Shown here one piece after another: positions 49,080 to 63,393 of a stretch of DNA of 64,000 nucleotides. The first letter of the stretch is position 1; each line of letters starts with the position of its first letter. The notes under the pieces are model-generated. The model had not been told where the DNA came from. It did no database searches and was given only the letters and a program-made list of their open reading frames with translations. Source of the DNA: Isoetes taiwanensis (Eukaryota; Streptophyta; Lycopodiopsida; Isoetales; Isoetaceae); NCBI GenBank assembly GCA_021234155.1, contig JAJEKV010000002.1:15787428-15851427 (forward strand), in the 5' to 3' direction. A program made the position numbers and the translations under genes.

Positions 49080-49271
49080 GAGAAGTTTGGTGTCATGGGA
49101 ACGTGTTGTGGCAGGCCGAAATAACTCGAAGAATGACAATAACAAATTGTGTGCTCTATTATAGAGTTTGAACTTACTATATAGGTGATTTAAGAAAAGG
49201 TGATGTTCCTAAGAAATGGTTGCTAGCATGCTAGAATATACTGCACATAATATGGCCACTCATTAGCCTCC

Positions 49272-49431
49272 ATGCTTATTACTGCTAAGGTTTTTCCCTC
49301 GAAAACCCTTCGGGGCAGGGGTTTTTTAATCCTGTCAGTAATACGCTTGCTGCTCTCTTTTTGTTTGGGTCCCATAGGCCAATTGGTCTCCTGGACGCTA
49401 AAAACCTATTCTATTCTATTCTATTCTTTTT
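49272..49431 (+). mobile_element. 5'-truncated LINE 3' end with (TATTC)n tail
   Basis: About 160 bp: TAAGGTTTTTCCCTCGAAAA to GTTTGGGTCCCATAGGCCAA and a CTATTCTATTCTATTCTATTC-type tail. It is the reverse complement of the sequence at 1-110. Unit 1 (9500-9545) lacks it and instead has about 20 bases (AAATTAAACTTCGGGTCCTCC minus its ends), so the insertion apparently replaced a short target segment. Confidence 0.85.
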
Positions 49432-52039
49432 AAATTTTTTTTCATTGAAAGTAGGTATTCTATTTATATTTGGAGTAAATACATGGTACAATAAGTGACT
49501 TTTTAATGGGAAGTGTCCACCCAAAGAATAGGGCCTCTATCTGGACTTAACAAAGTTATATCTTCCCGAGGAGTCTTTTGCTTGATAAATGAATTCCTGG
49601 TTCCAAGGCGCAGGAGTAAATGCAATCACAATCCTTCTCAAAGTGACGAGAAGAAGTTCTCCTACGAGGAAGTCAGCTGCCCATTTTTAAATATCTTTGA
49701 ATTCTTTTGTTTGGGAAAGAAATTCGTCTGCTCATGAGGTTTAGGTAACTATAAGTTACGTGAACTCCATGTTCGGGAGAGTGATGATGACATTCACCAC
49801 AATATCATGACATTTAAAGCCGCAATTTTCGTTTTGGAACTCCATAACAATTGTTCTTGAGATGCTCCAATCTTGCAGCTAGAGTTAAAGATCATAATGA
49901 CACAACATAATGACACAGAAAGACAGATGACAGGCTGCCACTCATTTATTAGAGTTATACCACTCATTTAGTAGTTATACCTGGAATTTAAATGTCATCT
50001 TGAGAACGATGAACAAAAGAACTAGTTACGTGGATATAGAAGCGCAATCATGTGCTCATTCTAGTAAAAAATGGAAGCAACAGTGCGATTTTCTATTCGG
50101 CATATAAGTAAGGTGCTACATGTTGTTAAAAGCCCAAACTTCTATAACCTATGAAATAAAAGTTTTAATGCCCAATTGAACAGCCAAAGAGCATTGAATT
50201 TGTATAGATCTTCGTGTTATTAACATTTGCAGCAAAGAATACGCTTGTTGCAGACACGGTTATTGCACCATTATGTCTTTTAGCAATCTGTAGATACAGT
50301 TGTTGCACCATTCCATCTCTCAGTAATCTTCTGGTCGAAAATCAAAGCAACATCAAAATTGCTATTTGCAACAACCAATTTAAATGTCATTTTACTCCAT
50401 CCAATCAGCTTTCAAACATGGTTATAAAAACAATGCAAAGCCATAACTAGAATCAACATTTGTTATCTTACAGGCATTTCTATGCTTAATGATGCAAATT
50501 CCAACTGCATGTGCAAGCTTACAACAACTCAAGCATAGAGATTTTTTCCAACTCACACTCTCTGAAACCTATATGGCAAAAGCAAAATACGACAATACAA
50601 TGGTAAATGCATTAAAGAACTTTGAGGTAGCCACCAACGTGTTTGCTAATCTTAGAGAATGAGACCAAATGGGCCAACATGTTTGCTGGATGAATATTTG
50701 GCTTTCTACAACTATATTTATAACAGGTTGTACTAAGGAGCTTTTCTTGTGACCTACTATTCAAAAGAAGCTTCCTTTATTACCTTGCCATAGTCTTGAT
50801 AATGTCACTTTGCTCAAACGCGCAGGTTATATTATATGTAAACAAGGCTTGAGACTTCCTCGATATGTGGATTGTAATCATAGTCTTCATCACTAAGCTA
50901 GCTGCATCGATATTAGGTTGCATGGGCAACCTCGGATAAGGTTATGACCTAGACACATGCAATAGATATATAATGACTATCATATGTCACAGTCTTTGCA
51001 TTTCACCACTATTGTTTTAGCATATATTCTTGAATTCTTTGGGGTCGAGCTTCCAGGTTTCGTGGCCTAGGTTGCTCCAACATTGCTCATGTTCATCTGT
51101 GTTTCTGTCATGTGTTCTTTGTAATTCTCCTGGCAAGGATGCTGCAGCATCTCTTTGACTCCAGTGTAAGAAGTCCTCCAGTGCCAGATGTGGGTTGGAA
51201 GGGTATGTGCATATGAGGTGACTCCATCACTTCTGCTACGAGGCGTGGATTGTAAGCTGGCTGATCATTTTTTGTTAATAGGGCTTGTGTGTAGATGGAT
51301 TGGGTTTTCCATTGTCCCGGAGCTATGCATCATGATGGTTTGGTATTTTGGCTATGTTCTTTGTTTTTATGCTCATGTATTGTATTCCATTTAATTACAT
51401 TGTGATTGTCTAGCACTTTATTCACATAGGACCTTGTATCTTTGCTTGTGCTTGTGTTCTTGTTATCCAAGGTTTTCAAGATGTTCCATGCATGCAAAGA
51501 CAGCTTATGCTCCTTAGTAACGAGGGCTAACTCCATTGAGTGCATGCAGTGAATGAGCAAGGTGTTGCTCGACCTAGTGGTAGCGATGCAGTTGAGGATT
51601 ATGGTTGAGTTAGCTTCTAGTTATCTTGCTTGGATATTGTATTTATTCAAGAATAGTGATTCCATTGAATTTATGTTGGATATAAGCATTAAACTTTTTG
51701 AAGTTTAGAGAAGATTCCAAGTTGCCAAGAGGATCAACTCGACAGGCTCGTCATAATGTTTGTTGTTTAACAATAGAATTCAATTCAATCATTGATTTTA
51801 TATGTTCAATATCTAGATACTTCTAACACAAAATATTGAGCTTGTTTGTAAAGATGTGGTCATAGAAGAGTATTGCAATTCTTATAGGCTTCGTCTCTCA
51901 AGAACATGCCAATCCACAATTAATGCACTAGAACAAAGCTTGCTTTAGAATATTTTAAAAGGATTTCTCAAAATTCCCCATCTTTCCTTTCTTTTGGATA
52001 TTTAGGCATCGTCATATTGCCAACGCAATGTGGTAAGAC

Positions 52040-52838
52040 GTAAAATTTACCTAATTCATGCAGTGCTATTAAAATTGTTGAATGCGGCTCTAAGAGGTCT
52101 TCCTCGCATGTGGCAAGTTAACAAAGTTGCCCCATTATGTAAAGCAAGAGATGATAAGATCCAGGTAATTATAGAATGATTATGATCTGCAGTTCTTTTT
52201 CCAAATTGGTTGCACATAAACACTAAGCTTAATATATGAGTTGAAGAGAATAGAGTTAGAGCTATGGGACAAGTAGGATTTAGACCTAAAAAGTCTACCA
52301 TAGATCATTCGAGCTATTTTGTGTGCCATGATAGATTCAGTCACTGGAAAAAAAAAAAGTCTTTATATGCTCTTTTTGTGGATCACTTTATGGCTTTTGA
52401 CACAATGAATAGAAATAATAGAAAAGTGTAATGATGTCGTGGTTAGCAATATTGGAGTCAAACAAGGATGTCCCCTGTCTTCTACATTATCCGGATTATT
52501 GACAACCATGGAACTAGATGGTGGAGCATGAGAGAGATGGCAATTAGTGAATGGCTATGTGGCATTATGCGGATGATATAGTCATCCTATCACGCTTAAG
52601 GTAGGGACAACATTTGGCTCTTTGTGTTCTCCATAGCCAAATGCGATCATGGCTATGGAGGACACAACCTCATTTGGCTACAAACAACACACAGATGAAT
52701 GGGTGGTATGCTAATATTGAGGAATGGATGTGGAAGTGGGTGTTAAATACTCAAGAATTGTATGTGCACCACAATGACATTCGATCACGGGTGCAAGAGA
52801 ACGCTATCATGAAAACCGCAGAGTCCCCGAGATAAAAG
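52040..52838 (+). pseudogene. LINE reverse transcriptase remnant, unit 2 first copy
   Basis: Same RT blocks as at 12140-12960 (MGQVGFRPKKSTIDHS, IGVKQGCPLSSTLSGLL), with the same deletion before the YADD box. Stops and shifts throughout. Confidence 0.8.
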
Positions 52839-52842
52839 AGTT

Positions 52843-53526
52843 GGGTGAAAGTATGCTGGTGGGTATCAAAAGCATGCGTTCGGACGCATGCCTATAGCAG
52901 GGTTTTAGCCCGCTTAAAGCACCCCTGCTTTTGCTTAATCTGGGTGCTGATGGTGTAACTGCCCGTCATTTTTTTTACGCCCTTCATGTACTCACACGTC
53001 CACCTCACGAACGAACCGTTAGGAAAATGATTGTGGGATTTTGGCTGGATTTTCGCGCGAGTGGTGTGGTAGTACGTTGCAAATTGGATTACTTCGTCTC
53101 CAATTCACTTATCCTCCCTCTCTCAGGAATTTCATGGCGCTCCCTGATAACGGCCTGGAGGCAATCACACGTTTAGCATTGGATTTTCGGCCTGATGAAT
53201 CCCAATACAATGTTCCAGATTTGTTGGATGTCAATGCAACACAGGAAATATCACGTGAAGATCCAGTTTCCTCTGCAATTTACAAGAAATTGGATGCAGC
53301 GAGAAAGAGAGAATACAGATTACGGAATAAGATGAAAAAAGCAGCGGTTGAACGGGAGGATCTGAGCATGAGACGCAGGCAAGAAATAGCCAAGCAAGTA
53401 GTTGATTACTTCAATAAGCTCACCAAAAAGCATTCACCCGAACTCAAGGCCGATGTGATGAAGAGGGTGGTTCATCACCACGAAATGGAAATCTCAGAAC
53501 CTGGAATTTTGCCAAATCCAAAGGAT
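52843..53526 (+). mobile_element. truncated left end of the 8.8-kb transposon family
   Basis: Begins at the same AGTT (52839-52842) with TIR GGGTGAAAGTATGCTGGTGG and follows the unit 1 element for 684 bp, then stops inside the transposase-like gene. No right TIR is present. The internal palindrome GCATGCGT-TCGG-ACGCATGC is perfect here. Confidence 0.88.
53134..53526 (+). pseudogene. transposase-like gene, intact N-terminal exon, truncated
   Basis: From the ATG at 53134 (MALPDNGLEAITRLALDFRP) an open frame runs 131 codons through NATQEISREDPVSSAIYKKL, EREDLSMRRRQEIAKQVVDY and VVHHHEMEISEPGILPNPKD. It shows that the frameshifts in the unit 1 copy are secondary or artefactual. A coiled-coil-like basic helix (AARKREYRLRNKMKKAAV) is the main visible feature. 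It then runs into the rearrangement junction. Confidence 0.6.
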
Positions 53527-53550
53527 TTGGCAAAATCCTTTGTTCTTTGT
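53500..53550. other. rearrangement junction with perfect inverted repeat
   Basis: At the break the sequence reads ATTTTGCCAAATCC, AAA, GGATTTGGCAAAAT: perfect 14-bp arms and a 3-base loop. The unit 1 element lacks the right arm, so about 14 bases were added as a copy of the adjacent opposite strand before joining to TGTTCTTTG of the repeated spacer. Confidence 0.8.
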
Positions 53551-55043
53551 TTTTTATGCTCATGTATTGTATTCCATTTAATTACGTTGTGATTGTCTAG
53601 CACTTTATTCACATAGGATCTTGTATCTTTGCTTGTGCTTGTGTTCTTGTTATCCAAGATTTTCAAGATGTTCCATGCATGCAAAGACAGCTTATGCCCC
53701 TTAGTAACGAGGGCTAACTCCATTGAGTGCATGCAGTGAATGAGCAAGGTGTTGCTCGAGCTAGTGGTAGCGATGCAGTTGAGGATTATGGTTGAGTTAG
53801 CTTCTAGTTATCTTGCTTGGATATTGTATTTATTCAAGAATAGTGATTCCATTGAATTTATGTTGGATATAAGCATTAAACTTTTTGAAGTTTAGAGAAG
53901 ATTCCAAGTTGCCAAGAGGATCAACTCGACAGGCTCGTCATAATGTTTGTTGTTTAACAATAGAATTCAATTCAATCATTGATTTTATATGTTCAATATC
54001 TAGATACTTCTAACACAAAATATTGAGCTTGTTTGTAAAGATGTGGTCATAGAAGAGTATTGCAATTCTTATAGGCTTCGTCTCTCAAGAACATGCCAAT
54101 CCACAATTAATGCACTAGAACAAAGCTTGCTTTAGAATATTTTAAAAGGATTTCTCAAAATTCCCCATCTTTCCTTTCTTTTGGATATTTAGGCATCGTC
54201 ATATTGCCAACGCAATGTGGTAAGACGTAAAATTTACCTAATTCATGCAGTGCTATTAAAATTGTTGAATGCGGCTCTAAGAGGTCTTCCTCGCATGTGG
54301 CAAGTTAACAAAGTTGCCCCATTATGTAAAGCAAGAGATGATAAGATCCAGGTAATTATAGAATGATTATGATCTGCAGTTCTTTTTCCAAATTGGTTGC
54401 ACATAAACACTAAGCTTAATATATGAGTTGAAGAGAATAGAGTTAGAGCTATGGGACAAGTAGGATTTAGACCTAAAAAGTCTACCATAGATCATTCGAG
54501 CTATTTTGTGTGCCATGATAGATTCAGTCACTGGAAAAAAAAAAAGTCTTTATATGCTCTTTTTGTGGATCACTTTATGGCTTTTGACACAATGAATAGA
54601 AATAATAGAAAAGTGTAATGATGTCGTGGTTAGCAATATTGGAGTCAAACAAGGATGTCCCCTGTCTTCTACATTATCCGGATTATTGACAACCATGGAA
54701 CTAGATGGTGGAGCATGAGAGAGATGGCAATTAGTGAATGGCTATGTGGTAATGCTTTTGCATTATGCGGATGATATAGTCATCCTATCACGCTTAAGGT
54801 AGGGACAACATTTGGCTCTTTGTGTTCTCCATAGCCAAATGCGATCATGGCTATGGAGGACACAACCTCATTTAGCTACAAACAACATATAGATGAATGG
54901 GTGGTATGCTGATATTGAGGAATGGATGTGGAAGTGGGTGTTAAATACTCAAGAATTGTATGTGCACTACAATGACATTCGATCACGGGTGCAAGAGAAC
55001 GTTATCATGAAAAACTGCAGAGTCCCGAGAGATAAAAAGAGTT
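53545..55043. repeat. second tandem copy of spacer 51360-52838, ending at the empty target site
   Basis: Collinear with 51360-52838 at roughly 99 percent by eye, with its own differences (for example GGGCTAACTC shared but CTCGAGCTAG for CTCGACCTAG). It ends AGAGTT at 55038-55043 and continues GTGTAGGCGATGCATTAATC into the panC flank with no transposon, so this is the unoccupied insertion site. Confidence 0.88.
54240..55039 (+). pseudogene. LINE reverse transcriptase remnant, unit 2 second copy
   Basis: Best preserved of the three: it keeps NGYVVMLLHYADDIVILS, where the other two lost about 11 bases before YADD. Still broken by stops elsewhere. Confidence 0.8.
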
Positions 55044-55958
55044 GTGTAGGCGATGCATTAATCCAGAACTCAAAGCGACCAAGTACTTTATATCTATGAA
55101 GCTTAGGCACTTGATCAGCAAAATGAGACTTGGCTCACATAGAAGGCAATAAGGAAATTTATAAGAGATGTCTTGAGTCTAAGGGAACAAGTTAGTCATA
55201 ATGCACTGAGAGAAAATTTAGGAGAAGATGCTAATGCATTATTGTGTGAGGATGCATTAGATTATATTTTCTATAATATTGAATGTTCTGGTGGCCTGCA
55301 AACATAATTAATAAACATTTCATTTCATTTCTCTCCAAAATTCATCTTTAGCTTAAGCCAACAACCATAAGGACAAGTGGGGATAAGAATTCAAGGGAGG
55401 CAAGTTGCGAAGTCATAAAATATACATCTTATTTGTAACCTCCAACAAACCAACGCTTACAAGTTTGGCTCAAAGCTTCCAGAGCTTGATGATGACTATA
55501 GCTTCATGATGAGTATATTGCATGCTCAACTAGAAAGTCCAAATTTTCAAGCTCTAGCTGTGTTTTCCAAGGGAAAGAATATGCTACTCTCATCAAAGGA
55601 TTACAAAAACCACTTTGACGTTTTAGCTAAAATAGCATATAAGTATGTGGTCATTCTAGTTTAAAGTACGAATAACCTTGTCTTGCGACCATCACACCTA
55701 CACATAACAAGACACTATGCTGACATGGTTGTTGGCTTGGATTCTTTCTTATTGCTCGACAACATTAGAGGCTAAATAGAAGAGCTAATTAGAAAGGCTA
55801 AATCAAAACAACAAAGTTGGAAACGTAGAATAAAGTGATTATTCTTGCACTATCTACCTTGTATAACAACCACATGTGTACATTTTGCTAGTGAAATAAA
55901 GAATAAAATGAATAACCTCGCCGTAAGGGTTTAAAAGGGTTATATATATCTAATAATT
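55044..55958. repeat. panC 3' flank, unit 2 copy
   Basis: Matches 21766-22857 with indels. No gene was recognised. Confidence 0.8.
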
Positions 55959-57383
<1,425 letters not shown>

Positions 57384-57628
57384 TTAAGATCAAAAAGACA
57401 AAATCTGCATTTCAATTAACAACTTCTACAATATTTTTCATGGGGCATTCCTAATCCCCTTGTTATCCAAGTAGTCTAAGATATTGCACCTGTATTCCTG
57501 CAATAAGTCCATACTCAATCCCCCGTTGCCTATGATTCTCATAACATAGCATGGATTGTATGACTTTCTTTTGAACAACAATTTAAATGCTTTCTAGCGA
57601 CGCAACATATCCCACAAATCTATAAGAA

Positions 57629-60480
57629 CAATTTATTGTGAGGACAAGTTAAAATAGAACAGAGGCCTGTAGGTTAAACTAGCAGACTAACATTCAGATT
57701 GCCAACTTATTTATTTGCATGCTAAGAATTTTATAGCATAGAGGCATAGCATAGCATAACATAGCATATAATCATCAAGTAGCTATATGGGGGATCCAAA
57801 CTGCAGGATTTCGTTTATTACACAGCAAATGGCATGGATGAGCTTTGAACTTGCACCCTGCAACTTGTAAGTTCCATACCTCACGCCATCACATTAGCTA
57901 GGCATATATCCTGTGACATCAAAATATTTTATGAAATGCCCAATCCTTGAATCCTGATAGTAGGAACAGCAATAGATCTAACCAATTGCGCAAGAATGTG
58001 TCTCTTATTTCAAGAATATTTGAAAGTGGCCCCATCAGCTTCGGTGCATTCCTATGGGTCCCATTTTTATAGATGCAAATTTTGTTGCCAAGGCTGCAAC
58101 CATAACATTCCAATCACTGCGCAATGATGCTGGTGACGGAGCCATAGAAATATCCTGCTCAAGAAATAACCATGCATGCATTCATAAGCTGGACCTCTAG
58201 AATTTTTAAAATGTGTTTCAAGGTTCCAATGGCACGCATGTGAGCAGTTCACCCATGAGCCTCTGTTGCTTTTGGTTCTTGTGAGATGATGTTTGCGCTG
58301 CCAGGTCCTAGATTATGGATGCACTGAACCTGGTCGCTGTCAATTTTAATGTACAGTCAGTTTTCTGCAGCGACATCCTTATCTTTAAAGAAGTTAATGG
58401 AAAAGTCTTGTCCAGGATAATCTACTTGATACAACTGTTAATGCAGAGCAGTCCTGTGTAGATGGATGCTTTAAAAGGCATCCTAAAAGCTCTGCCTCAT
58501 TGCCATATGTTGGGACAAAGACAAAAGAAAACTAAGTGCCTTAATGTATAGACAGTTTAAGACATTTAACATACTATTTGTGATGTGCATCCCCATATCA
58601 AACAAATGGTGGCTTTTCTGCTAGCCCTCATCTGAATCATTGCATAGACTGGTTCTGTGCAAACATAACACAACTTTTATGCAGCAGCGTATCAATGATT
58701 TGGTTTAGTCTGTTGCGATAGCAAATGCCTTCAACACAGCTTGTAAAGAGGACAAGACTTAATTATAGAATAACTATCCACTTTACGTAGTTGATTAGAA
58801 CTATCAAGCTAAATATAAGCTTGGCTTGCAAGTGCATCCTTCAAGACATGGTTCATCATTCTTGAAAGCTTACGCAGCTAAAAACGTATAAAAGTTTACA
58901 CGTCAACCTATCTATCTATCGAAGAAAGGTTACAAGACCAATCTAGCATACCATAGCTGATTTTGTAAAAACCTCTTCTGCAAGCCCGAAGCATTCCATG
59001 GGTTTGAAAGAGTAACTTCATGCAGGGGGTGGTGCAGGATATATATGCTAGGTTAATAGTTTTAAGTTATAGGGTTAAATTACTACAGAATATTGGACCA
59101 GAGGCTGCTATTCTGTAGAAGATGCCTGCTTAGAGATATAAAAATAAATGTAGCCAAAATCAAGATACAGAAATATATTAAGACCAACCTTCTATAGGAG
59201 GGCAGAAGACCAAGGGACAATCACTTATTATCTAGTTTATTCTAAAATATAGGTAATCTGGAAGACCAGAAACAATCTTAATTTGGGACAACTCATATTT
59301 GGCAGAAGAAAGACAAAACACCATAAATATGAGGCATTGAGGGATGCATTCAGCATAGTTTACTTACAAGTTGACAACAACTATGGTTTACTACTAAAGG
59401 TAATATTGATTACAAGGCTTGAGACATGCTATGCACACCTACCTAGTCTACTGGACTGTAATGACAATACTAGCAGATTGGGAGAAATTCTTATCATATT
59501 AACTGGTAGAGACGATTCGTCTATGTCAGTTCAATACGCTAGGCAATAAGAAGGTACAGCAGAGACAAACTGAAAATGCACTTACTGTCGAAGAACGTGA
59601 ACAAAAGTATCACCACAGAGAGGAAAACACAAGTTTGCTTACCTGGAACCTTTGTGCAGATGAAAAAGTGCTCCACTTTTTCCGCTTAAAAAAGTGCCCT
59701 TATCTAGCAGTTTCTATGCACTGGAAAAAGGTTGCTTGCCGGAAAAAGGTTGCCTTCAGATTGCGCTTTTCTTCCTATAATTAAGTTACTGAGATGCTCA
59801 TTGCTATTGATATGGCTGTCAGAACAGAAGCAGTTCAAATAAAGAGGAAAATAATGACGAAAAGTTTACAGTATGAGGCGAAACGGAGGAAATCCCTCTT
59901 CCAGAGCTTCCTGCATATATTCAATTGAAGATCTTGGCATTCACGATCTTTTCAGGCCATGCTTGCTTGTGAGCAAGCAATAGAAAACTGCAATTTTGTC
60001 TTCAGAGTTTGCCAGGCCACTTCAAAAAAAAAAAAAATCGATTTTGTGGGGTCCTTACAAAATTTTAAATGTGAGGCCCGAATGAGTACGAGACATTCGA
60101 TGATTGGGATCTATCTATACATTAAATATATCTAGGCATAATGGTTGGGAATCCAATAAAGAATGATTGGAGAGTAATTTTTCCTCCTTCCCAAGGATTT
60201 CATGTAGCTTGCATGAATGTTGATACCTCAGCATCACCATCTTCCTTTAAGCTAGTAGCTATTTTATTTGCTGGCATACAGAAATATCTTATTCAACCAT
60301 GAATACAAGGGGAAGACAATTCTCTTAGATGGCCACTTTCAAGATAAACTCGTGGGTTCTTTGATAAAATTTTACCCCTTCGATGATAAGTCTAATAAGT
60401 ACATGCGACCTGATACTAGATAGATAAAGAGAATTATAACCTTCAATTTTGAAGAGGATAGATGGAATATAAGAAACTAT
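57629..60480. other. no recognisable gene
   Basis: AT-rich unique DNA upstream of panC copy 3. Minor features: a short (CATAG)n run near 57738-57765 and an A13-14 run near 60025. Open frames such as 57919-58113 minus and 59283-59549 plus show no known domain. Confidence 0.45.
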
Positions 60481-61650
60481 GTGTCTCCACAACGCTACAA
60501 AAAGGAGGGAATTGTTCTTTACAAGGAGAGGCCAATATTAATATCTTATATTCGTTCTTTGCAAGGAGGGGCCAATATTAATATCTTGTATAGGTCCTCC
60601 ATCAAGTTTTGGAAGGAGCAGTCCTCTTGCAAGGGCGTCATCAACTGGAGCTTAATGGCCAAACTTGACATCGACACGTTTTTGGCACAACATAAGCTCA
60701 AGATTGGCTTGGAGGTTAGAAATTCTTACCATCATTGCATGGGGCATGTTATCACGGTCATGATGCCCTTGTTTTGGAAGAGGACAGCTTTGCGTAATTA
60801 CGGCATGAGGAAGGGTTGTTGGGAGCTTGGGGGATCAATGAGAGGTTGGGGACGTCTGGACATGAAATTCACACCCATCACGAGTACGCCACCATACCAT
60901 GGACGTCTCAATACATTATACACTATTAAGAAGTATGATGGAGTAGTACATTACATTAACCTTAGGCATGTTAATTAACATTAGCTATGTTAATTAATGG
61001 GCAACCTAGGCACCATGTGGCACCAATGAATGGCTAAGTTACTTGCCATTTTCATTAGCCTAAACCCTAATTTGAAATAAGGCCAAAACCCTAATTCTAG
61101 AGAGGAATATATTAATCCAATTAAAAATTAACCCGGCTTAGCAATTTCCACCTAATCCAAATTGATTGGGCAAAAGGAAATTGCCAATTAGGAATCATCC
61201 AAATTGGGGCTTGCCCCAAATTGATTTGGGGCAATTGGAGAAGGAGAAGGAGTCTATTCAACCAGAAGATCATGGAGAACTTGGGAGATAGTGGATTTAT
61301 CCAAGATACATGTTAGTAGTCTTAGCTAGCTTGAGATTCTAGTTAAGGATTAATTCTTGTTTGTTTAGAAGGATGATTAATCATATACGAATGCTCTATT
61401 TGAATTTATGAATGGATTTATGATTTACGGTAGTTCTTTTGCCGCAACTCTTGTGCTTGTGGGGTAAGGGAGGGTGGAGACCTAAAAGCTAGTAGGATTG
61501 TAGATATTCCTAGCTAGAAACCCATAAATCCCAATAAATGCGGCATGTGCCACCTATTGTAGATGCTATGATGTGATTGAGCATCAGACAATGGACAAAA
61601 TAGTGAAGTGCAGGTGGAGCCTTGCTGAGCGTGGCGACTGGGGCCCCTAT
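60481..61650. other. unassigned region with a 40-bp tandem duplication
   Basis: A 165-codon plus-strand frame (60481-60978) has no recognisable domain. It includes a 40-bp tandem duplication, 60514-60553 and 60554-60593, each GTTCTTTxCAAGGAG then GGCCAATATTAATATCTT, which adds residues to the frame. The rest may be a diverged LTR flank continuous with the next entry. Confidence 0.35.
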
Positions 61651-61659
61651 AGTGTGCTA

Positions 61660-61995
61660 GGATTATAGTTGGTCACTCTGTGTGGTACGGGTTGCAGGTT
61701 CGTCCCGAGAGGACGTCTTGGGGACTCGATAGGTGCAGGAAAATCTCGACCTAAGGATAGGGATACGGACCTGGGTCCTCTAGCCACCCATGGAACCATT
61801 GTGCTTCGGGGAGATTCGTCCCATTCCTGCCTCATTGGACCGGGGAGATGCAACGTGGAGTAGTGACTCCATGAGATTACGTCTCTAGAAGGCTACAATC
61901 ATGTCATGTCACGACATGTTTCAGCCTATCTGCAAAGTGTGCACAAGAGGGGTAGATGGAGCAGACTACCCTAGCCATTGTTCTATGCCAACTAA
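61660..61995 (-). mobile_element. diverged relative of the Gypsy LTR
   Basis: Read in reverse complement to the LTRs at 30394 and 43737. Shared blocks include CTGCAAAGTGTGCA, GATGGAGxxGACTACC, GGGGAGATGCAA and TCCTCTAG-CACC, in the same order and spacing. Identity is far lower than between the two LTRs of the intact element, so it is an older or different subfamily. Exact ends were not found. Confidence 0.65.
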
Positions 61996-63393
61996 CGCCA
62001 TTGTTGTGATTCTATTGTTATTCAGAGACCCTGACCGTGGAACCCTCGTTTATGATGCATTTTCTATGTTATATTGGTATGCAGCCATGAAGAAGGAGGA
62101 AGGCGTGCACAATGCAGCCGTGAAGGCAGAGAAAGCTGTGAAAAGAATATAGACGAAGGAGAAGGAAAGGAAATTACTTTGGTTTTTTGAATTTATGCAA
62201 CCTTTGATAGAAAAGTATCAAGATCTACTGGATTACGTTAATTTTAAATGAGATGGCATGAGGTGGCTTACCACGTGGATAAGCTAGAAATCTAGGAATT
62301 CTTGCACCTCCCTTTAGGCAAGCCTGCTATAAAAAGGTTGATAAAAAAAAGGTTAATTGTTGCATTTATCTTTGGAGATCGTTGTGCACCAAGTTTAGTG
62401 TTAACATATTATCCGGTGTTTTTACATCAAAATTGTGGCATGCAGATGATAGATGCATCCACTCAGTTGCAATAAAAACAGCAACAAACTTCTTCGTAAA
62501 AATCTCTTCTTCTTCTTCTCTAAAGTGTAAATTCACTCAGTTGTAATAAAACCAACAACAAACTTCTGCGTAAAGCAAATATGTGTAATTTAATGAAATT
62601 TCCACAAAGACTTAATTGGCATTAAGATGCATGCATACTTCTATAATACATTTATTTATATGTTGGATGATAAGAATTGTATGCTGGAAATGATTTTGCT
62701 AGTATTATAACAGACATGATGCTTTGCTAGACAGAATATTAATCTCATTTTTTGGTTACATCTACAAGAAACAAAAGCAAGTCAAAGAAATAAGCTTGAA
62801 ACTGCAAGAAGGCAATAGAAGTGCTGGTAATGGATAAACCACAGCATCTCAGCACTTTGCAGTTTTATTAAGTATCTTTGTACAACACTTTTGTCTTTGA
62901 CAAGTTTGATGGTAGCGATATATTGTGCATTTTCAATTTATGAGCCTTTCACGTAACACGGTAAGAATTGTTTAGCAATATATCAAAACAAAATCAAAAG
63001 CATCTACTTTCAGATCCGTAACCTTCAGGATGCGCTACTATCAACCTCATTGTCTATTGTCTGCGAGTTAGTAGAAACTATTCGCATGTTTATTGTCCTC
63101 CTCAAGGTTAGCTTGTTGCTCAAAGTCCTTCTCCATTAAATGATGGAAACAAGTATACAATGGCTATGAATTGTATACTAAGGGCCACATAGATAAGTGG
63201 ATCCTTATTATGCAGTATTGAGATCTGTAGTCTTATCTCTTTGCTTTGCAAGAGTTTTATTCTTTGGCAAAAAGTTGACAAATCAAATAGCACTTTGATG
63301 TTTTCTAATAAACTAGATCTTTTGATGTCCTTAGTCTTGATAAATGCACTTATTTTCTTAGGCTCATAGATTGTATCAGTTCTATAGTTTTCT
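61996..63393. other. no recognisable gene
   Basis: AT-rich. A degenerate direct repeat (CACTCAGTTGxAATAAAA then CAACAAACTTCTxCGTAAA) lies at 62459-62500 and 62533-62575. Nothing else was recognised. Confidence 0.4.

Larger units (their letters stand above)
49080..52838. repeat. spacer segment, unit 2 copy (duplicated at 9330-12970)
   Basis: Collinear with unit 1. Differences include a LINE 3' end at 49272-49431 and intact CAG/CTG sites where unit 1 shows CGG, CCG, ACG or TTTG. The right part (51360-52838) is tandemly repeated at 53545-55043. Confidence 0.88.

Noticed and set aside
60481-60978. A 165-codon frame as a host gene
   Set aside because: No recognisable domain, includes a recent tandem duplication, and lies next to retroelement debris.
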